Assembly: GCA_027592485.1 (NCBI GenBank) | Contig: JAQCKL010000043.1 | Span: 1-14,537 of the forward strand | DNA: 14,537 nucleotides | DNA from: Cyanobacteriota bacterium | GTDB taxonomy: Bacteria > Cyanobacteriota > Cyanobacteriia > Phormidesmidales > Phormidesmidaceae | Direction: 5' to 3' | Shown: positions 6,135 to 13,198 of the stretch, in pieces | Position numbering within the stretch: position 1 is the first letter of the stretch | Layout of the letters: every line of letters begins with the position of its first letter | Notes under the pieces: generated by a model | What the model saw: only the letters and a program-made list of their open reading frames with translations | Told to the model about the DNA's origin: nothing | Databases searched by the model: none | Position numbers and translations under genes: made by a program

Positions 6135-7175
6135 TCAAAACGAAAGGCTGTAGGTGAGTCCAGCGATCACTGAGCCCACAAAGGCAAAGCCCAGATAAGC
6201 GATAAACACCGGGCGACGGGCCAGGGCAAACACCGCAATCATCGCCGGGATACTGGTGGCTCCTCCGGCCAGCAAAAAGGCCATGCCAGCACCGGGGGCC
6301 ATCCCCTGCTGAATCAAGCCTTTCACCAAGGGCAAGGCCGCGTAGCCGTTGAGATAGGCGGGAATGCCGACCAAGGAAGCGCCCACAATGGAAAGCAGGC
6401 TGCCATCCCCGGCCATGGACTGAATCCAGGCGTCGGGCACATATACCAACATCAGACTTTCCAGCACAAAGGCCAGGGTCAACCATTTGCCCAGGAACCA
6501 GGCATTTTTACCGGCCCCATTCCAGAATTTCTGACGACGCTCTGACTCCGTCCAAAACCGCCAAACGATGGGCTGGGGCTTCCGTACCCGACTGCCCCCA
6601 CAGCCGCCATTTCCGGCATCGTCCCGCAGTGGATTGCGAAAGGCGGCGGTGGCAATATCCAGGCGCATCAGGGCCAAAATACCAAAGCCCCCCAGCAGGC
6701 CAATGGCCACGGTGGCCACGGTTTTGGCGATCGCAAATTGCAGCCCCAAGGTGCCCACCGTCAGCGCAAACATGGAGGGATCCATCAGGGGAGAGGCCAG
6801 CCAAAAGGCCATCACCGGCGCGACCGGCACCCCCATGGAGAGTAGCGCCGCAATCAGCGGAATCACCCCGCAGGAGCAAAAGGGGGAAAAGGCCCCAAAC
6901 AGGGACGCCACGGAGATCATCACCGGCATCCGCCCTTGGAAGGCTTTGGAAATCAGGTTGTCGGCCCCGGTGGCCTGGGCATAGGCAGCAATGGCGATCG
7001 ACAGCAGCAGGAAGGGGGCCACCTGCAGCAGATTAAGCAGGGTGAAATTCAGGGTGCCGGACAGTTGGGCGGGCACCAGGATGGCAAGGATCAGGAGGAT
7101 GAGGGCGATCGCTAAAAACACCCGATCCAGTTGCTGCACGCTGCGGTTCAATCGCGTCAGGGTATTGGATGTCAT
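6135..7175 (-). CDS. ArsP-like permease (DUF318/UPF0718 family)
   Basis: This 346-residue integral membrane protein belongs to the permease family PF03773, which includes ArsP, an exporter of trivalent organoarsenicals. About eight hydrophobic segments are visible, for example 20-36, 48-66, 86-114, 120-140, 147-170, 228-246, 260-285 and 296-318, with another near 324-342. The key motif is FSPFCSCGVIPLIAALL (96-112, Cys100 and Cys102), followed by FWLASPLMDP (124-133). A hydrophilic loop at 176-222 carries another Cys (192). The ATG at 7175 is preferred over the upstream TTG because GAAGGAG at 7184-7190 has good spacing only to it. It is the second gene of an arsR-led unit, so metalloid or organoarsenical efflux is a fair inference; other metals are possible. 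Confidence 0.85.
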   Translation of the reverse strand: MTSNTLTRLNRSVQQLDRVFLAIALILLILAILVPAQLSGTLNFTLLNLLQVAPFLLLSIAIAAYAQATGADNLISKAFQGRMPVMISVASLFGAFSPFCSCGVIPLIAALLSMGVPVAPVMAFWLASPLMDPSMFALTVGTLGLQFAIAKTVATVAIGLLGGFGILALMRLDIATAAFRNPLRDDAGNGGCGGSRVRKPQPIVWRFWTESERRQKFWNGAGKNAWFLGKWLTLAFVLESLMLVYVPDAWIQSMAGDGSLLSIVGASLVGIPAYLNGYAALPLVKGLIQQGMAPGAGMAFLLAGGATSIPAMIAVFALARRPVFIAYLGFAFVGSVIAGLTYSLSF

Positions 7176-7191
7176 GGTCAAGACTCCTTCT

Positions 7192-7200
7192 ATATTTCGA
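7192..7200 (-). promoter_or_regulatory. Copy of the arsR promoter motif before the permease
   Basis: ATATTTCGA at 7192-7200 repeats exactly the nine bases at 7621-7629 that overlap the arsR start. Here it lies just upstream of the permease ribosome site. It could be a second, weaker ArsR operator; nine bases in AT-rich DNA could also match by chance. Confidence 0.3.
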
Positions 7201-7216
7201 GAAAAATCAAAATAAA

Positions 7217-7244
7217 GGCCAAAGTAAAGGGCAAAAAATTGGCC
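7217..7244 (-). repeat. Inverted repeat between arsR and the permease
   Basis: GGCCAA (7217-7222) and TTGGCC (7239-7244) form a perfect 6-bp inverted repeat with a 16-base A-rich loop, immediately after the arsR stop. It may form a weak mRNA hairpin that tunes expression between the two genes. It is not followed by a T-run on the minus strand in the normal terminator position. Confidence 0.3.
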
Positions 7245-7622
7245 CTAATCGCAGCAGTCGGCGGGTTGAATGGCCATATCCAGCGGCTCTAAGGCGGCCA
7301 GATCAACCACCTGGTTACGGGTGCAGCATTCCTCATAGAGGAAGTCGATCAGGGATTTGAGGGTTTCAGAACGGACGCTATACCAAATCCACTGGCGGTC
7401 TTTCTCGGCGGAGATCGCCCCCACCTGCCGGAGCTTGTCCAGATGGTGGGAGAGGGTCGGGGCCGCAATCCCCAGTTCCCGTTGGATTTCCCCGGCGGGG
7501 AGACCTTTGGGGTGGGCGGAGAGCAGCAGTCGCACAATCTTGAGGCGCGAGGGTTGACCCAAGGCGGCAAAGGTGGCGGCAATGGCCTCGACAGATGGGG
7601 GTTGGGACGGGTCCGATTCCAT
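7245..7622 (-). CDS. arsR: ArsR-family metalloid-responsive repressor
   Basis: This 125-residue winged-helix repressor has the ArsR pattern: ALGQPSRLKIVRLLL (20-34), the PAGEIQRELGIAAPTLSHHLDKL helix-turn-helix (recognition helix about 54-64) and the wing GAISAEKDRQWIWYSV (68-83). It lacks the ELCVCDL site of E. coli ArsR, but has adjacent Cys99 and Cys100 in YEECC and a CC pair at 123-124. Adjacent cysteines after the last helix are the arsenic site in the Acidithiobacillus-type ArsR, so As(III) or a similar metalloid is the likely inducer. The ATG at 7622 is preferred; a longer frame up to 7703 would run through the promoter. It heads the unit of permease, transglutaminase-like and Coa1-like genes and probably represses its own promoter. 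Confidence 0.9.
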   Translation of the reverse strand: MESDPSQPPSVEAIAATFAALGQPSRLKIVRLLLSAHPKGLPAGEIQRELGIAAPTLSHHLDKLRQVGAISAEKDRQWIWYSVRSETLKSLIDFLYEECCTRNQVVDLAALEPLDMAIQPADCCD

Positions 7623-7657
7623 ATTTCGATAATTATAGAAATAACTGTTGCTGTCAA
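7622..7657 (-). promoter_or_regulatory. arsR promoter with overlapping palindromic operator
   Basis: On the minus strand TTGACA (7657-7652) precedes TATAAT (7637-7632) with a 14-base spacer, shorter than the usual 17; TAATTA two bases further on gives a 16-base spacer. TATTTC (7622-7627) and GAAATA (7638-7643) make a perfect inverted repeat with a 10-base spacer, and the TATAAT lies inside that spacer. A repressor bound there would cover the -10 box and the start codon. A transcript from this -10 box would begin within a few bases of the ATG, and no ribosome site is visible, so the mRNA may be nearly leaderless. Confidence 0.55.
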
Positions 7658-7750
7658 TATCACTTCTCCGCTGTTTCCCAGCCTCTGGCTGGGTAATCCG
7701 CATTCCTTAGCGAATCATCCCTAACCCCAGCCCCCTTGGGGACGATGATG

Positions 7751-8110
7751 TTACAAGCCATTGCCAATCAAAATAAACGGAGCCCAATAATACGGATGGC
7801 TGTAGCCCACTGCCCTTGGGGTCGCCGTCCCCTCAAGGGCCACCGGTCGCGCCCCCGCCCTATCGCCCCCAATCTCTTCCACCAACTGATTGCGAATCAA
7901 CGCGATCTGCGCCGCCTGCAACGCCTCGGCTTTGGTATCTCCCCGTGCTAGAGCGGTGTAAAACTCCACCATCAGGGATTGGGTCCCTCTGTCGCTCACG
8001 GTCCACAGCGACGCCATCACCGCCTTCGCCCCCACCCGCTGGAGTTCAAAGCCCAGCCCCAGCACCTCCACCCCATCGCCCAATTCCGCACTGCCTAGAG
8101 TCAATGTTTT
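7751..8110 (-). pseudogene. C-terminal remnant of a CHAT-domain protein
   Basis: About 119 codons encode the end of a CHAT (caspase-like peptidase) domain: LGDGVEVLGLGFELQRVGAK, ASLWTVSDRGT, LMVEFYTALARG, TKAEALQAAQ and the closing HPYYWAPFILIGNG. The fragment begins just after the place where the catalytic Cys (in an SACxT motif) would be, and the catalytic His block is also missing. The frame is bounded upstream by a TAG at 8111-8113, and the only candidate start is a TTG with no ribosome site. The gene has therefore lost most of its 5' part; the PacL-like gene ends 67 bases upstream. An in-frame palindromic stretch at 7813-7839 (VALEGTATPRAVG) interrupts the usual short link before HPYYW. 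Confidence 0.8.
7813..7839. repeat. GC-rich palindrome inside the CHAT remnant
   Basis: CCCTTGGGG (7813-7821) pairs with CCCCTCAAGGG (7829-7839) except for one unpaired base, with a 7-base loop. The 12 bases CTGCCCTTGGGG at 7810-7821 recur exactly at 11042-11053 in the palindrome upstream of trpB, suggesting a short dispersed element. Confidence 0.4.
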
Positions 8111-8177
8111 CTAGCCATTCCCCTTTGCAGCATTTCAGACAATCTCATAACAGTTTGTTGCCCAACAATATTTGTGA

Positions 8178-10973
8178 CTAATTCCAGATTCGTTTCACCA
8201 GTTTTTCTAGCTCCACCCACACAAACATCAAGGTGCTGAACCCAAAGCAAATTGCCAGCTCAGGTCCACTAATCACCTGAGTGCCAAAGAAATTGCGTAG
8301 GGGCTCTACATAGATCAGCATCAACTGCAAAATTGTCGTTAGCACCACCGCAATCAACACAAATGGGTTGGAGATGGGGGAGATTTCGTAGGTCATTTGG
8401 GTGTTGGAGCGCACCGCGATCGCATGTCCCATTTGTGCCAAACACAGCGTCGTAAACACCATCGTCTTCCACCGCTCCGGATCCCCCGGATAGGCCGGAT
8501 TAAATACCAAAACAATAATGGAGACCATCAGCGTGATCGAAACCACCGAAAACACCAACCCAATGCGCACCATATAGGCCCCTAACCCCCGCGCAAAAAT
8601 GCTCTCCTTCGGGTTATGGGGCGGGCACTCCATCACATTCGGTTCCGCCGGTTCCACCGCCAACGCCAGCGCCGGGAACCCATCGGTGACCAGGTTCATC
8701 CAGAGAATTTGCAACGGCGATAGAGGCACATCCAAAATCGGCAACAGAATCGGGGAGGCGGCAATGGTGAGTACCTCGCCAATGTTGGAGCCCAGGATGT
8801 ATTTCACAAATCGCCGAATATTGGTGTAGACCACCCGCCCCTCTTCAGTGGCGGCGACGATGGTGGCGAAGTTGTCGTCCAGCAGCACCATGTCACTGGC
8901 CTCTTTGCTGACATCGGTACCGGTGATGCCCATGGCAATGCCGATATCCGCCTGCTTCAGGGCCGGGGCGTCGTTCACCCCATCCCCGGTCATGGCCACG
9001 ATTTGATGCTGCTTCTGCAACGCCCGCACGATCCGCAGCTTGTGCTCCGGTGACACCCGCGCATAGACCCGCACCTGCTGGACGGCGGCTTCCATTTCGG
9101 CATCGGTCATTTTCTCCAGTTCTTGCCCCCCCAGCACTGGGTCCCCTGGCTCAGCAATGCCCATATCTTGGGCGATCGCTTTGGCAGTGAGCTGATGGTC
9201 CCCGGTAATCATCATGGTTTGGATGCCGGCCTGGTGGCAGCGGGCCACGGCTTCGCGGGCCTCGGGGCGGGGGGCATCTAGCATCCCCACCAGCCCCAGC
9301 CAGGTGAGATCCTGTTCCAGGATATTTTCGGGACTGTCGGCGGCGGGTTTCTCCGCCAGGGGACGGCCAGCCAACCCCAGCACCCGTAAGCCCTGGGAGG
9401 CCAGGGTGGCATTGGTGGCGAGGATGCGATCGCGGGCTTCGGCATCTAAGGGCTGAGCCTGGGTGTGAATATGCTGACGCTGGCAGCGCTCTAGCAACAA
9501 CTCCGGAGAGCCTTTAGAAAACAACCAATAGGGGGCTTGATTTAACCAGGTGAGGGCCTCAATATCGGTGTCTTTTTGGGCATCCACCACCACACTCATG
9601 CGCTTGCGTTCTGAGGAAAATGGCACCTCCGCCACCCTCGGAAAGCCATGGCTTAAAGCGGACTGATTTAACTCGGCCTTACCCGCCAGCACCACCAAAG
9701 ACCCTTCGGTGGGATCCCCAAAGATGGCCCATTCCCCCTGCTCTTTTTGGAGGGCGGCGTCATTGCATAGCAGCCCGCAGAACAACAGTTGGGTTAACTC
9801 GGGCTGGTCCAGGGGAGCTAACTCCGCCCCGTCACATTCAAACCGGCCCTCCGGTCCATAGCCAGTGCCGGTGACCGTGCAGCGATGGGAGTGGGTTTGC
9901 ACCGCCTGCACCACCATTTTGTTTTGGGTGAGGGTACCGGTTTTATCAGAGCAAATGGTGGTGACCGAGCCCAGGGTTTCCACCGCAGGCAGGCGGCGAA
10001 TCAGGGCATGGCGGCGCACCATCCGCTGGGTGCCGAGGGCGAGGGTGACGGTAATCACGGCGGGCAAGCCCTCGGGGACGACCGCCACTGCCATACTCAG
10101 GGACACCTCCAGCAAATTTTCAAAGGCCCCCCAACCGGATCGCAGTACCCCGCCAACCACGACGATCACCACCAAAATCAGCGACCCGGTGACTAGGGCA
10201 TTGCCCAACTGGCCCATGCGCGCTTGCAGGGGGGTGGGCTCACTTTCCACCCCTTGCAGCATGGCGGCGATGCGGCCAATTTCCGTCTGCATCCCGGTCT
10301 GGGTGACTACCATGACTGCGCGGCCATTCACCACCTCGGTGCCTTGAAAGACCAGGTTGGTGCGATCGCCCAGCCCCGCATCCTCAGGCAGAGTGCCCTG
10401 GGCCTGTTTGGTGACCGCCTGGGCTTCGCCGGTTAGGGCTGACTCCCGCACTTGTAAATTGGAGGCTTCCAGCAGGCGACCATCGGCAGCTATCTGCACC
10501 CCTGCGTCGAGGATCACCACATCCCCCGGCACCAAATCTTGGGCGGGCACCTCCTGGGAACGGCCCTCCCGTAGCACCCGCACATTGGGGGCAGCCATTT
10601 GCTTGAGGGCAGCGAGGGCCTGCTCGGCCCGACTTTCTTGGAAGTAGCCCAGCACCCCATTCAAAATCACAATGGCAAAGATGGCGATCGCGTCCTTCGG
10701 CACCTCCTCAGCCCGGATCGAGAGCACCCCTGACACCACCGCCACGGCGACTAGCATCAGCAACATAATGTTGGTGAACTGATCCAACAGGATGTGCCAA
10801 GCACTGCGACCCTGGGTTTCTTCTAAAACATTTGCCCCAAAGTGCGATCGCCGCTCAATTACCGCCGTCGCTGGGAGTCCGGCTTGGCGATCGCTCGCTA
10901 ACAGGTCAAGGGCCTGCTGGGGTTCTACCGTATGCCAGCGCTGGTCCGCAAGCGTTTGCCATGAATCTGCCAT
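8178..10973 (-). CDS. pacL: P2-type calcium-transporting ATPase (PacL-like)
   Basis: This 931-residue cation pump is close in length to PacL of Synechococcus (926). Order of parts: N-terminal cytoplasmic helices with TM1-2 (about 66-110), actuator domain with LTGEA (180-184), TM3-4 (260-310) with PEGLPAV, phosphorylation motif CSDKTGTLTQNKM (Asp343), nucleotide domain with FSKGSPE (485-491), GDGVNDAP (663-670), and TM5-10 to the end. Calcium ligands known from SERCA are present: Glu301 in PEGL, Asn730 and Glu733 in GSNIGE, and Asn760, Thr763 and Asp764 in WMNLVTDG; the TM8 Glu of site I is not obvious (a Gln-containing CLAQMGH is there). It likely exports Ca2+ (or Mn2+) across the plasma membrane. 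The ATG at 10973 is preferred; a TTG 15 bases upstream is also in frame. It is divergent from trpB. Confidence 0.92.
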   Translation of the reverse strand: MADSWQTLADQRWHTVEPQQALDLLASDRQAGLPATAVIERRSHFGANVLEETQGRSAWHILLDQFTNIMLLMLVAVAVVSGVLSIRAEEVPKDAIAIFAIVILNGVLGYFQESRAEQALAALKQMAAPNVRVLREGRSQEVPAQDLVPGDVVILDAGVQIAADGRLLEASNLQVRESALTGEAQAVTKQAQGTLPEDAGLGDRTNLVFQGTEVVNGRAVMVVTQTGMQTEIGRIAAMLQGVESEPTPLQARMGQLGNALVTGSLILVVIVVVGGVLRSGWGAFENLLEVSLSMAVAVVPEGLPAVITVTLALGTQRMVRRHALIRRLPAVETLGSVTTICSDKTGTLTQNKMVVQAVQTHSHRCTVTGTGYGPEGRFECDGAELAPLDQPELTQLLFCGLLCNDAALQKEQGEWAIFGDPTEGSLVVLAGKAELNQSALSHGFPRVAEVPFSSERKRMSVVVDAQKDTDIEALTWLNQAPYWLFSKGSPELLLERCQRQHIHTQAQPLDAEARDRILATNATLASQGLRVLGLAGRPLAEKPAADSPENILEQDLTWLGLVGMLDAPRPEAREAVARCHQAGIQTMMITGDHQLTAKAIAQDMGIAEPGDPVLGGQELEKMTDAEMEAAVQQVRVYARVSPEHKLRIVRALQKQHQIVAMTGDGVNDAPALKQADIGIAMGITGTDVSKEASDMVLLDDNFATIVAATEEGRVVYTNIRRFVKYILGSNIGEVLTIAASPILLPILDVPLSPLQILWMNLVTDGFPALALAVEPAEPNVMECPPHNPKESIFARGLGAYMVRIGLVFSVVSITLMVSIIVLVFNPAYPGDPERWKTMVFTTLCLAQMGHAIAVRSNTQMTYEISPISNPFVLIAVVLTTILQLMLIYVEPLRNFFGTQVISGPELAICFGFSTLMFVWVELEKLVKRIWN

Positions 10974-11044
10974 CGCCGTGAACCCCAATCCCCGCTCAGT
11001 AACGTTTTCATGTTATCTCTCCAGCCCGATTGCAACTTGCCCTG

Positions 11045-11066
11045 CCCTTGGGGCACAGCCCAAGGG
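11045..11066. repeat. Perfect palindrome in the pacL-trpB intergenic region
   Basis: CCCTTGGG (11045-11052), a six-base loop and CCCAAGGG (11059-11066) form a perfect 8-bp stem. It lies between divergent genes and is not followed by a T-run, so it is not a terminator. It could be an operator or a copy of a small dispersed palindrome, since the left arm plus flank recurs at 7810-7821. The rest of the 155-base gap shows no clear -35/-10 pair. Confidence 0.55.
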
Positions 11067-11128
11067 GAATCGCCAAGGATCGGGGCAGAGGTTACAGGCC
11101 GTCTCCGAGGTTAAAGGGATTCCGTATA

Positions 11129-12415
11129 ATGGGGGCGACCCACGCTGAAAGCCGCACCTTTGCCGTGATCCAGACTGTTCCTTCCCCCACCCCAGCCCAA
11201 ACCGCCCCTGCGGTTCGCCCCGATGCCCTCGGTCGCTTCGGTCAATTTGGCGGCAAGTACGTCCCCGAGACCCTGATGCCCGCCCTGGCAGAACTCGAAG
11301 CCGCCTACCATCGCTATAAAGATCAACCCGACTTCAACCAGGAACTCAGTGGTCTGCTCAAAGACTATGTGGGTCGCGCCACCCCTCTCTATTTTGCCGA
11401 GCGCCTCACCCAGCACTACAGCCGCCCCGACGGCAGTGGGGTGCAGATTTATCTGAAGCGGGAAGACCTCAACCACACCGGAGCCCACAAAATCAACAAT
11501 GCGCTTGGCCAGGTGCTCCTAGCCAAGCGCATGGGTAAAGGCCGGGTGATTGCCGAAACCGGAGCCGGTCAGCATGGCGTCGCCACCGCCACAGTTTGTG
11601 CCCGCTTCGGCATTGACTGTGTCATCTATATGGGCGAGCACGACATGGAGCGTCAGGCCCTGAACGTGTTCCGCATGCGCTTAATGGGGGCCGAGGTGCG
11701 CCCGGTCACCGCCGGTACCGGCACCCTCAAGGACGCCACCTCCGAAGCCATCCGCGACTGGGTCACCAATGTGGAAACCACCCACTACATTCTCGGTTCC
11801 GTGGCCGGTCCCCACCCCTATCCGATGATGGTGCGGGACTTCCATGGGGTAATCGGCGCAGAAACCCGTGCCCAATGCCTGGAGAAGTGGGGCGGTTTGC
11901 CCGACATTCTGCTGGCCTGTGTGGGGGGCGGATCTAACGCCATGGGCCTCTTTAATGAGTTTGTGGAAGAAACCCAAATCCGCATGATCGGCGTGGAAGC
12001 GGAAGGGGAAGGGGTGAGCACCGGCAAACATGCCGCCACCCTCACCCAAGGCCGCGTCGGCGTTTTGCATGGGGCCATGAGCTACCTGTTGCAAGATGGC
12101 CATGGCCAAGTCACCGAGGCCCACTCGATTAGCGCTGGGCTCGATTACCCCGGCGTTGGTCCTGAGCATAGCTATTTAAAGGATATTGGTCGGGCGGAAT
12201 ACTACAGCGTCACCGATGCCCAAGCCCTTACCGCCTTCCAATTGGTCTCCGAACTGGAGGGGATTATCCCGGCCCTAGAAACGGCCCATGCCTTTGCCTA
12301 TCTCGAAACCCTCTGCCCCCAACTCACCGGCAGCCCCCGCTTGGTGATCAACTTGTCGGGGCGGGGCGATAAGGATGTGCAGACCGTGGCCAAAGCGTTG
12401 GGGAATTTGCAGTGA
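11129..12415 (+). CDS. trpB: Tryptophan synthase beta subunit
   Basis: TrpB condenses indole with serine to give tryptophan, using pyridoxal phosphate, in complex with TrpA. The 428-residue product is very similar to cyanobacterial TrpB: GRFGQFGGKYVPETLMPAL (35-53), KREDLNHTGAHKINNALGQ with the PLP-binding Lys121, ETGAGQHGVA, GSVAGPHPYPMMVRDFH, the PLP-phosphate loop GGGSNAMG, and SGRGDKDVQTV at the end. The start is uncertain. I chose ATG 11129 because AAAGGGA lies about 8 bases upstream; a GTG at 11162 would give a length nearer other cyanobacterial proteins, and TATAAT overlaps the ATG (11125-11130), which could be a -10 box for that shorter form, although no good -35 is seen. The stop overlaps the next gene by four bases (GTGA). 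Confidence 0.95.
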   Translation: MGATHAESRTFAVIQTVPSPTPAQTAPAVRPDALGRFGQFGGKYVPETLMPALAELEAAYHRYKDQPDFNQELSGLLKDYVGRATPLYFAERLTQHYSRPDGSGVQIYLKREDLNHTGAHKINNALGQVLLAKRMGKGRVIAETGAGQHGVATATVCARFGIDCVIYMGEHDMERQALNVFRMRLMGAEVRPVTAGTGTLKDATSEAIRDWVTNVETTHYILGSVAGPHPYPMMVRDFHGVIGAETRAQCLEKWGGLPDILLACVGGGSNAMGLFNEFVEETQIRMIGVEAEGEGVSTGKHAATLTQGRVGVLHGAMSYLLQDGHGQVTEAHSISAGLDYPGVGPEHSYLKDIGRAEYYSVTDAQALTAFQLVSELEGIIPALETAHAFAYLETLCPQLTGSPRLVINLSGRGDKDVQTVAKALGNLQ

Positions 12416-13083
12416 GTTCAGCAGTAGAATCGACGGCACCAACGGAGTCAGCCGAGTTAGTAGACCCCTTTGAAATCTGCGATCGCGACCTCTCCCCCGC
12501 CCTCCTAGAGCGGTACTTAAAGTCAGGGGCGATCGCGGTCGATACCGAAACCATGGGACTGCTGCCCAAGCGCGATCGACTGTGCCTGGTGCAACTCTGC
12601 GATGACGAGGGCTACGGGTCAGTGGTGCGGATCGAGCGGGGGCAAACCGCAGCCCCCCATCTCAAAACCCTCATGGAAGCCCCGACGGCGGAGAAAATCT
12701 TTCACTTTGCCCGCTTTGACCTGGCTACCCTGCGCCATCATCTGGATATTCAAGTTGCGCCGATTTTCTGTACGAAGGTGGCCAGCAAACTAATCCGCAC
12801 CTACAGTCCCAAGCATGGTCTGAAGGAACTGGCGCGGGAACTGGCCGAGGTGGATCTAGACAAGACGGCCCAGAGTTCGGACTGGGGCAATGTCATGAAC
12901 CTGTCGGAGCAACAGCTCCGCTATGCCGCCAATGATGTGCGCTACCTGCACCGCATTCGTCAGACCCTCATTAGGATGCTGCAACGGGAAGGACGGGAGT
13001 CATTGGCACGGGACTGCTTTGCTTGTTTGCCGACCATCGTCACCCTCGATCTGATGCAGTACAACAACATCTTTGAGCATTGA
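12412..13083 (+). CDS. RNase D-like 3'-5' exonuclease (DEDDy)
   Basis: This 223-residue protein holds a complete DEDDy exonuclease domain without the HRDC domains of full RNase D, a common compact form in cyanobacteria. Motif I is AVDTETMGL (Asp44, Glu46), motif II is HFARFDLATL (Asp103) and motif III is YAANDVRYL (Tyr171, Asp175); CTKVASKL (120-127) and HGLKELARELAEVDLDK (135-151) are also typical of RNase D. It probably trims RNA 3' ends such as tRNA precursors, in the cytoplasm. It starts with GTG at 12412 inside the trpB stop (GTGA), so translation is probably coupled to trpB; no later start keeps the full domain as well. There is no obvious metabolic link with tryptophan synthesis. Confidence 0.9.
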   Translation: MSSAVESTAPTESAELVDPFEICDRDLSPALLERYLKSGAIAVDTETMGLLPKRDRLCLVQLCDDEGYGSVVRIERGQTAAPHLKTLMEAPTAEKIFHFARFDLATLRHHLDIQVAPIFCTKVASKLIRTYSPKHGLKELARELAEVDLDKTAQSSDWGNVMNLSEQQLRYAANDVRYLHRIRQTLIRMLQREGRESLARDCFACLPTIVTLDLMQYNNIFEH

Positions 13084-13198
13084 TGGCGCGGTCAAACCCG
13101 GTTGGCGATAGATCATTGCTGGCCTAGAAACAATTGCTAACGGGAAATCCCCGCTGTCGCTCCCCCCTTTCCATTGCTCCTTCTTCTCTGTAGCTGCC

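Noticed and set aside
6568..7036. Two long plus-strand frames opposite the permease gene
   Set aside because: They encode Pro/Arg-rich low-complexity peptides, as expected opposite a GC-rich membrane protein gene, while the minus strand shows a clear permease family pattern.
8155..8168. Possible terminator after the PacL-like gene (TTGTTG and CAACAA arms)
   Set aside because: The stem is AT-rich, the loop would be only two bases, and no T-run follows on the minus strand.
9865..10347. 160-codon plus-strand frame opposite the PacL-like ATPase
   Set aside because: Arg/Thr-rich composition without any recognisable motif; the opposite strand carries a full P-type ATPase.
11125..11130. TATAAT as a trpB promoter -10 box
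   Set aside because: No -35-like hexamer stands at a suitable distance, and it overlaps a plausible ATG; kept only as a remark in the trpB entry.
11681..12169. 162-codon minus-strand frame within trpB
   Set aside because: It is His/Gly-rich and lies opposite the strongly conserved TrpB core.
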